Source: Cyclobacteriaceae bacterium (GTDB lineage: Bacteria; Bacteroidota; Bacteroidia; Cytophagales; Cyclobacteriaceae). Taken from it: a stretch of DNA of 7,951 nucleotides. The position numbers and the translations under genes were made by a program. The DNA lies in contig JAIENH010000314.1 in the NCBI GenBank assembly GCA_019751475.1, positions 1 through 7,951 on the forward strand, in the 5' to 3' direction. Position 1 is the first letter of the stretch, and each line of letters opens with the position of its first letter. This document shows, piece by piece, positions 1 to 4,948 of this stretch. The notes under the pieces were generated by a model. The model made no database searches and was not told the origin of the DNA. It saw only the letters and a program-made list of their open reading frames with translations.

Positions 1-126
1 AAATATGACCTTGCAGAATGCCACTGAATTAGTAAATTGATGATAGTTTGTTTGAGCCCACTTTGCTTTTATACTTAGTATACCTAGTAGCCAACACAAT
101 TTCTATTCAAGACCAGTCTCATTAAC

Positions 127-315
127 ATGAACCTTCAAAGCAAGATTAGCTATTTTCCAGTAATTGATTTAACACTCTTTTCGATTGGTTTAATAGGTCT
201 AATCGTTGCATACTTTGCATTGTCCATCAATATTTGGATAATAATAGCCTCGTCATTCTTTTTATATTTTTTCACTATAGCTAAATCTTGGATTATTAAA
301 CTTGATAGAAGTTAA
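127..315 (+). CDS. Small two-helix membrane protein, 62 aa (N-terminal part of the 127-579 locus)
   Basis: This is the portion that would still be translated if the TAA at 313-315 is real. ATG 127 follows CTCATTAAC, with no Shine-Dalgarno motif, as is common in Bacteroidota. Hydrophobic stretches IDLTLFSIGLIGLIVAYFAL and IWIIIASSFFLYFF would form a helical hairpin, with positively charged residues (K, K, R) after the second helix suggesting a cytoplasmic C-terminus. Alone it could be a genuine small membrane protein of unknown role. The uninterrupted frame downstream makes a truncated N-terminal half more likely. Confidence 0.4.
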   Translation: MNLQSKISYFPVIDLTLFSIGLIGLIVAYFALSINIWIIIASSFFLYFFTIAKSWIIKLDRS

Positions 316-579
316 TTAACCCTTATCTCTTTAAATCTATTTTCGAGCTCACACTTAATAGATTTGACGAAAATAATCAAGATTGCTTCAACCCAATCAT
401 TCGACTACGATACTGTTGCGACTGGTGAAGCCTACACGGTCTTCAATAAAAATTACGAAATTGAGTATCTTGACAAAACAGGAAGAAAAAAAACTGTCGC
501 TTTTTCGATAAATAACACAATCAAAGAACAAAAAATAATGGAGGCAATACAATCATACTCTAAAGATCAAGGCATTTGA
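127..579 (+). pseudogene. Two-helix membrane protein with PH-like domain, split by an in-frame stop
   Basis: ATG at 127 opens a frame with a short soluble start (MNLQSKISYF) and two hydrophobic segments at about residues 11-33 and 35-54. It stops at TAA 313-315 after LDRS. The same frame is then open without another stop to 579. The second part reads as a beta-rich soluble domain: LTLISLNLFSSSHLIDL..IIKI, then YTVFNKNYEIEYLDKTG, and a final helix (NTIKEQKIMEAIQSY). This order of two helices, short strands and a closing helix resembles small bacterial PH-like membrane proteins (bPH type). That family call is inference from pattern, not a search. I read it as one gene of 150 sense codons with a nonsense change at codon 63, where AAA or GAA to TAA would suffice. 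The alternative is two small genes, but the second has only TTG at 364 as an early start. The locus faces the Rhs array and could be an old immunity or accessory gene. Function unknown. Confidence 0.5.
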
Positions 580-640
580 CCAACTAGCTGTCTGTTCCCT
601 TCAATGAGTTTTTTAATGTCTGTATCTGGGGGAAAATCCC

Positions 641-654
641 TCGCCTTTAGGCGA
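641..654. repeat. Small palindrome TCGCC-TTTA-GGCGA
   Basis: A perfect 5-bp stem with a 4-base loop lies between the end of the plus-strand locus and the TPM gene. Its loop (TAAA on the minus strand) and TCGxC stem match the hairpins at 748-761 and 770-790. No T-run follows on either strand, so it is not a convincing intrinsic terminator. Confidence 0.5.
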
Positions 655-742
655 AGACTTTAGTTTAATAATTTTGTATGAAGCGAACACTAGATGACTC
701 AGCGATTTTCTCCCGAATGATTTCCGAGTCTATGTGCATTGC

Positions 743-799
743 TTCAGTCGGCTTTAGCCGATACTAAACCCTTCGGCTTTTAGCCGAAGGTAGTTCAGT
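743..799. repeat. REP-like two-hairpin unit flanked by TTCAGT direct repeats
   Basis: Direct repeats TTCAGT at 743-748 and 794-799 bound two palindromes. One is TCGGCTTTAGCCGA (748-761). The other spans 770-790, with a perfect 9-bp stem (CCTTCGGCT / AGCCGAAGG) and a 3-base loop. The distance from one TTCAGT to the next is 51 bases. The second hairpin is translated as the last residues of the TPM gene (LPSAKSRRV), and the minus-strand TAG at 764-766 ends that gene. The paired short hairpins suggest a REP/REPIN-type element spread by a transposase acting in trans. The repeats may be a 6-bp target duplication or part of the element. No transposase is present here. Confidence 0.6.
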
Positions 800-1255
800 T
801 TCATCTACTGCAGCATAAATGCCCTCATAATATTTCTGATCGCGGAATTTAGGAACCATTATCTCCCTGATTATTTGAGCAGCAATTTCATCTTTAATAA
901 TTCTTTCAAGTCCATAGCCCACTTCTATTCTGATTTTATGCTCTTTGTTAACTACTGTAACTAGTACACCGTCTTTGTATTTATCTCTTCCTAATTCTAG
1001 TTCCTGAAAAGTTTTTAATGAGTATGTTTCAAGCTTCTTTCCGTTGAGTGTGTCAATAATCACAATAGCTAATTGTGAGCCTATTTTTTTCTCTAGCGCT
1101 TGTATGAGAACAAGTATTTTATCTTGTTCATCTTTTTTTAACAAACCAGCACTATCAAATATTCTATCATCACTTAGCTCAAGTCGTTTTTGGCACGATG
1201 CCAATACCGACATAAAGACTAATACTATCCCAATGATGCCAATCTTTGTTTTCAT
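764..1255 (-). CDS. TPM-domain lipoprotein, candidate immunity protein, 3' end altered by repeat
   Basis: The 163-residue product has a lipoprotein signal peptide: MKTK, a hydrophobic core at residues 5-20, and lipobox L18-A19-S20-C21. A TPM domain (TLP18.3/Psb32/MOLO-1 family, as in YgcG-like proteins) follows at about 33-150. Family landmarks are the IFDSAGLL start, IGSQLAIVIIDTL, ELGRDKYKDGVLVTVV, IRIEVGYGLE and the closing KYYEGIYAAVD. TPM proteins are extracytoplasmic and have varied roles, including phosphatase or chaperone-like functions, so no reaction is assigned. ATG 1255 lies 12 bases after the stop of the preceding Rhs tip, which is the immunity-gene position, and the two are probably co-transcribed. 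The last nine residues come from a hairpin repeat that also supplies the TAG. Without the repeat the frame would run on to TAA 665-667, giving 179 residues. The TPM assignment is strong. The immunity role is inferred from position. Confidence 0.85.
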   Translation of the reverse strand: MKTKIGIIGIVLVFMSVLASCQKRLELSDDRIFDSAGLLKKDEQDKILVLIQALEKKIGSQLAIVIIDTLNGKKLETYSLKTFQELELGRDKYKDGVLVTVVNKEHKIRIEVGYGLERIIKDEIAAQIIREIMVPKFRDQKYYEGIYAAVDETELPSAKSRRV

Positions 1256-1267
1256 AGTTTCACTTTA

Positions 1268-2677
1268 TTACCATCCGTTAGGTCCACCAACATAACTTGC
1301 TCCTCCACCTCCTCCTCTAATTGGATAGATTCGCTGGATATTTGAGTTATAATAGTCGGGATTAACTCTCATTATTTTAGGTCCTACAAAATTGTCATTT
1401 TTAATCTTTAAGAGCTCTCCATCTAGAATCAATCCTGCTCCAACTGCACTAAGATATGGCGCTGCATATTTAGAGTTCTTAACAAAGGATAAAGCAGTTT
1501 TGACCATTTGGGTCGCCAAATTCATAATTTGATTAGCTCGCGCTACATCCACTTTTTTGTCTGGATTAGTTATGTCTGCGACCTCATTTCGAATTGATTT
1601 AATGATATTTCCACCGACTCCGTTCTCCAACAGGGCCTGCCCTACAAATTGAGCAGCCCAAGCTCGCGTATAGTTCGCCTCATACTCCTTTATTAAATCA
1701 GCGCCAGGCATGCTTTCGTTTTTGTTTTTTGAATTTGTAAGAGCATCTATTGCGAGCGACCTCCAAAGCGAATTTTGATTTGGATTGGTTTCTGAAAGAA
1801 CTTCTTGAGCGGATACTCTGTCGCCTAAGGGTGTTGTAAAAAAGACGCTATTATCAAAAAAGCTATTACCCGGACCAATTTTCTCAAATGCACGGCCCCA
1901 TCCTCCAGAACCATTCAAGTCATCATCACCAATCACACCATACATTCTTCGGTTATTCTCGAACATGCGATCGATAATTCTTTGCTCCTCTTCTTCTCTT
2001 ACCCTATTCTTTTTTTCTGGGGGTTCGTTTCCCATCGGGTCATTCCAGAATACTGGATCATTGAAGGCGTAGTTGTAGGTAGAGTGACTTGCGTATTTGT
2101 CGGCTAAGGGATCCACCTGCATCATCCTGCCTATGCTCACATCCAATCCCCTATAAGGCATGTCGTAAATATTTTGATCGATGCTGCTCTGCACCTCGCT
2201 GCCTGCATTGTAGAGAAAATTATTCTTGGTGCTGTTCTCTCGTTGATAACTCAACGCACTGTTGTCCATGCCGTGAGCAAAATTATCATTACTCTGTATG
2301 ACAGGGCTCTTGGTATGCACCACTTTAAAGTCATCGAAGTACACATCTACCTGCGTGGGGTTTTCATTGCTTAAATAAATGTAGACATAGCCCGGCTGGG
2401 TGATGCTGATAGCCGGTGATTGAAGTAACTCATGTGGCACATTTGTTCCTGCTTCGCGGGCTGTGCTACTCAACTGACGGAAGCCCCCGCTCAAAAACAC
2501 AAAGTCTTTATTGAACACCAACCAGTTGAGGTAGGCCTTCGGCCCACCATTGTCTGTCTTACTCACCAACCCAGGGTAGGTGCCCGGAAAGGTTGACGTA
2601 CTCGTAGCGTAGCCGGCACCATCGGCTACTATGCCGCCTACGTTACCGTTGATGTTATTCACCAGCGTGGTAAGCAT
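1268..2677 (-). CDS. Orphan Rhs C-terminal fragment with unknown toxin tip (cassette 4)
   Basis: This is a 5'-truncated Rhs protein of 469 residues from ATG 2677. Residues 1-125 are the pre-core beta region (NWLVFNKDFV, PGYVYIYLSNE, DVYFDDFKVVHTKSP). Residues 130-216 are the Rhs-associated core (NDNFAHGM, YDMPYRGLDVSIGRMMQVDP, ending NDPMG). The tip follows, about 217-469. It starts with a charged, probably helical stretch (EPPEKKNRVREEEEQR) and has alanine-rich helices near 330-420. It ends in a glycine-rich tail, RGGGGGASYVGGPNGW. I recognise no nuclease, deaminase or ADP-ribosyl-transferase motif. The start lies 12 bases after the stop of the membrane-protein gene. Rhs similarity begins only at the NA before the methionine, so this ATG is an internal codon of the ancestral gene that may serve as a coupled start. 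The pre-core/core is clearly related to cassette 2. Toxin activity is inferred. Confidence 0.8.
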   Translation of the reverse strand: MLTTLVNNINGNVGGIVADGAGYATSTSTFPGTYPGLVSKTDNGGPKAYLNWLVFNKDFVFLSGGFRQLSSTAREAGTNVPHELLQSPAISITQPGYVYIYLSNENPTQVDVYFDDFKVVHTKSPVIQSNDNFAHGMDNSALSYQRENSTKNNFLYNAGSEVQSSIDQNIYDMPYRGLDVSIGRMMQVDPLADKYASHSTYNYAFNDPVFWNDPMGNEPPEKKNRVREEEEQRIIDRMFENNRRMYGVIGDDDLNGSGGWGRAFEKIGPGNSFFDNSVFFTTPLGDRVSAQEVLSETNPNQNSLWRSLAIDALTNSKNKNESMPGADLIKEYEANYTRAWAAQFVGQALLENGVGGNIIKSIRNEVADITNPDKKVDVARANQIMNLATQMVKTALSFVKNSKYAAPYLSAVGAGLILDGELLKIKNDNFVGPKIMRVNPDYYNSNIQRIYPIRGGGGGASYVGGPNGW

Positions 2678-2683
2678 GGCGTT
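2030..2683 (-). repeat. Rhs pre-core/core homology block, copy A
   Basis: This block encodes the end of the pre-core region and the Rhs core of cassette 4. It aligns along its length with 5831-6478. DNA similarity is visible by eye, for example ACCTGCATCATCCTGCC at 2116-2132 and again at 5911-5927, and both copies keep the wording NDNFAHGM and VSIGRMMQVDP. It is richer in GC than the tip DNA that follows. Such blocks could support homologous recombination between cassettes. Confidence 0.7.
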
Positions 2684-2689
2684 GTGGCA

Positions 2690-3061
2690 CTACTTGGTAT
2701 TGTTGGTTGCTCTCAGATAATCCTTAACCTCACGTGAATTTAAATAGTAAAGCACGTAAGAATAAAATATTACAATAAGTAGCCTAACAGTTATCCCAAC
2801 AAAAGTTTGACCTTGTGCTGTTAATAGGTTAAGTAAGCCAACTAATACTTGCACTATTAGCAATATTTCTGCAATCCTCTTACCAAATAGCTTCCGGTTT
2901 ATCGTTAGTAAAATTCCGACAAGTATAAATAACCATATTATCATCTGCCCAACTCGTAGCGGAAAACTACCAATAGGAAGCGAAGACCCAACGTATATTA
3001 GCCTGAGAATCCCAATCGCCAGGATCATTGAAAAAATGTATATCAGTCTTAGTCGAGCCAT
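2690..3061 (-). CDS. Four-helix membrane protein, candidate immunity protein (cassette 3)
   Basis: A 123-residue integral membrane protein of unknown family. Four hydrophobic segments are visible at about residues 7-24, 38-54, 63-81 and 88-107. Basic loops (NRKLFGKR at 55-62, and K/R after the last helix) suggest both termini in the cytoplasm. ATG 3061 is two bases after the stop of the Rhs tip, with the A-rich context AAATAAATATG, so translational coupling is likely. Small polytopic membrane proteins directly after a toxin tip are a common form of immunity protein when the toxin acts at or crosses the inner membrane. That role is inferred from position only. Its TAG stop (2690-2692) lies six bases before Rhs homology of the next cassette begins. 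Confidence 0.75.
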   Translation of the reverse strand: MARLRLIYIFSMILAIGILRLIYVGSSLPIGSFPLRVGQMIIWLFILVGILLTINRKLFGKRIAEILLIVQVLVGLLNLLTAQGQTFVGITVRLLIVIFYSYVLYYLNSREVKDYLRATNNTK

Positions 3062-3063
3062 AT

Positions 3064-4302
3064 TTATTTTATTTTTAAATTTTCAAGATAATTCCTATAA
3101 TCATTATTGCTGTCTTCACGACCACTTAAAAATCCAAGGATATACCCATCATAGTAATCGGCTTCCGTAACCCCTGATATGCCCGCAACAAAGCCTATTG
3201 CAATTCTTACATCTAATGAACTGGGAGCTAATCCATAATCAACAGGCCCTGGCCATCCAAATCCATCAGAATAACCATTTTTCCAACCAATATTGTCACT
3301 CTTGCTAGATGTAAAAGAGGCTTTATATGATTCGTCTGTCCTTGGGTTTAAGGGAGTCCAAATATATTTTGTAAAGTCTTTGTTGTAATAGGTCTTGAAA
3401 CCAAGACTAAGAAACCAACTTGTTGTAAACGTGGGCTCATAGATTATTCCATTCGATTGGGGCTCTCCACCCCAACGACCATCAGAATACAAGCCGCATC
3501 TTGGGCATCGATCCGTCTCAAGTATAATTGCCTTTTCCCTTGACGCTATCAAGTTATTATTAGGTTGAGCGTTTTGATAATCTTGATTTAAATGGAAATC
3601 AACGGTCGCTTTCAAAGGGACTTCTCCAGTTCCAATTATCCACAAAAATGCAAATGTTGAACCTGCTTCACTCCCATAAGCAGTATTGGCCCAAGAATTA
3701 TGATCGTTATTATAAGCCACCCCGTAAACGAAAGCCTGTTCATTGCTAGAGAACAAACACGATCCACCACTACTTCCCCATGTTCCTCCGTATTGACTAT
3801 TAAGGGCTGTTCTTACAAAATCATCGGCTGAAGTATTTGGAAATATTTTCTCCATTGCTCCAAGAGTTCCGTAGTTTCTTCCTGTCTCCCATTCAGCACC
3901 AAACGGATCATTAAGGGAAATTGGATTTGAGCCTACATAATTATAGGGCGTATGAGAAGAATACTTGCTGCTTAATGGATCCACCTGGTGAAAGCGGCCA
4001 AGTACGGGATCAAAATTTCTAAACTCCAAGTCATACAAGCTAGTAAGGGAATTTAGTTCTGTGCCTCCATTATAGAGGAACTGATTACCAGTTGCATTCT
4101 CCCTCGTCCAGCTACTCGCAGTCTGCATCCCATATGCATAGTACTCGGAACTTTGTATAATGTTCGTCTTCGTATGCACAACCTTCATATCATCAAACTG
4201 TACAAAGTTATTGCTCTGGTCTTCGTAACTCAGGTATACCCGCCTTCGCGAAAACGCTGCGGACGGGCAGGCAAAAATATAGCCAGCCTCCTTCACATTC
4301 AC
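3064..4302 (-). CDS. Orphan Rhs C-terminal fragment, divergent core, unknown tip (cassette 3)
   Basis: The frame listed starts at GTG 4302 (NVKEAGYIF) and has 412 codons. It is open up to TAG 4348-4350, so the true start is unclear and the gene is probably 5'-truncated. Residues 1-45 are the end of the pre-core region, interrupted at 11-21 by a repeat-encoded insertion (ACPSAAFSRRR). The Rhs core covers about 50-135: YYAYGMQ, QFLYNGGTELN, LEFRNFDPVLGRFHQVDP, NDPFG. The wording differs from cassettes 2 and 4 (LEFRNFDPVLGRF against MPYRGxDVSIGRM), so it derives from another rhs lineage. The tip, 136-412, is rich in aromatic residues, Gly and Ser. It contains one CPRC pair at 266-269 and a hydrophobic stretch near 366-378 (VRIAIGFVAGISG), and ends with a charged helix. 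No toxin family is recognised. The partner is the membrane-protein gene two bases downstream. Confidence 0.75.
   Translation of the reverse strand: MNVKEAGYIFACPSAAFSRRRVYLSYEDQSNNFVQFDDMKVVHTKTNIIQSSEYYAYGMQTASSWTRENATGNQFLYNGGTELNSLTSLYDLEFRNFDPVLGRFHQVDPLSSKYSSHTPYNYVGSNPISLNDPFGAEWETGRNYGTLGAMEKIFPNTSADDFVRTALNSQYGGTWGSSGGSCLFSSNEQAFVYGVAYNNDHNSWANTAYGSEAGSTFAFLWIIGTGEVPLKATVDFHLNQDYQNAQPNNNLIASREKAIILETDRCPRCGLYSDGRWGGEPQSNGIIYEPTFTTSWFLSLGFKTYYNKDFTKYIWTPLNPRTDESYKASFTSSKSDNIGWKNGYSDGFGWPGPVDYGLAPSSLDVRIAIGFVAGISGVTEADYYDGYILGFLSGREDSNNDYRNYLENLKIK
4239..4273. repeat. GC-rich imperfect palindrome inserted in frame in an rhs fragment
   Basis: The element has outer arms CCCGCCTTCGC and GCGGACGGGC, which pair imperfectly around AAAACGCT. 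It is far richer in GC than the surrounding gene. On the minus strand it encodes most of ACPSAAFSRRR, placed between EAGYIF and VYLSYE. The related fragment at 4949-6595 reads continuously there (EAGYVYIYLSNE). The net gain is 33 bases, so the frame is kept. It resembles dispersed short palindromic repeats of bacterial genomes, and I infer the same here. Confidence 0.6.
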
Positions 4303-4379
4303 TTGGTTATGGTAGTCGCAAAAACCAAAAACAGATAATCTGGAGCACTACTGACAATCTGGATTGCTACTAATCCTCA

Positions 4380-4946
4380 TTAAATACCTTCCAATAAGGC
4401 CTTAAGATTACCATCATTAGGATATTTCTTTAAATAGTATTGGATTTCAGACGTGATACTATCTTTCCCAAAAACCTTCGATTGAGTTAAAAGTTTGCAA
4501 TATATTGCATTCACATTTTCAGGGTGCTTTTTGAGTTGAGATGAGAAGTATGAATATGCTATTTTATAAGTCTTAATTGATAATTCTCGCTCATTTAATT
4601 TTTCATAGTAGGCTGACTTCAATATAAGTAAAGAAGAATCTTTATCAACTAAGATTAAGTTGTCAATCATTTGAAGTGCATCGTGGTATTGCCCTAACTC
4701 ACCGAGGACGCTAATCTTATTGATTTTGGCGATCCTTAGGTTACTATCACATTTTATTGCTTCGTTTAATAGGTTCAATGCTGCGTTAAGAGCAGACTTT
4801 TTCTTAGTTGCACCATACCATAGCAGTGAATCAACACCTCTGCTATTTAACTTTTTGCAATCTTCGTTAGTCTGGGGCTTTGATTGACGCGCACAAAAAG
4901 ACCAAATCACAACCGGCATCAAACAAAGAATGATAGATTGTTTCAT
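4380..4946 (-). CDS. Exported TPR-repeat protein, candidate immunity protein (cassette 2)
   Basis: The 188-residue product begins with a signal peptide-like segment: MKQS, hydrophobic 5-17, and C18 in WSFCARQS. The cysteine is not in a classical lipobox (F at -1), so lipidation is uncertain. Tetratricopeptide-like helical pairs run from about 35 to 180. The clearest are ALNLLNEAIKCDSNLRIAKI (56-75), LGELGQYHDALQMIDNLILV (81-100), YYEKLNERELSIKTYKIAYS (113-132), and a last pair ending YLKKYPNDGNLKALLEGI. TPR folds bind other proteins, which fits a toxin-neutralising partner but does not prove it. ATG 4946 is two bases after the TAG of the Rhs tip. TPR genes at this position are familiar in Bacteroidota toxin loci. 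An export signal would place it in the periplasm or at a membrane. Confidence 0.75.
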   Translation of the reverse strand: MKQSIILCLMPVVIWSFCARQSKPQTNEDCKKLNSRGVDSLLWYGATKKKSALNAALNLLNEAIKCDSNLRIAKINKISVLGELGQYHDALQMIDNLILVDKDSSLLILKSAYYEKLNERELSIKTYKIAYSYFSSQLKKHPENVNAIYCKLLTQSKVFGKDSITSEIQYYLKKYPNDGNLKALLEGI

Positions 4947-4948
4947 AA

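Noticed and set aside
1..126. Promoter or gene end before the plus-strand locus
   Set aside because: A short frame ends at TGA 38-40 (MTLQNATELVN) but is too short to judge. TTTG at 47-54 with TACTTAG at 72-78 is only a weak match to the Bacteroidota TTTG / TAnnTTTG promoter.
770..790. Hairpin as intrinsic terminator of the array
   Set aside because: The stem is strong, but no T-run follows on either strand and it lies inside the coding frame. The repeat explanation accounts for its twin and flanking direct repeats.
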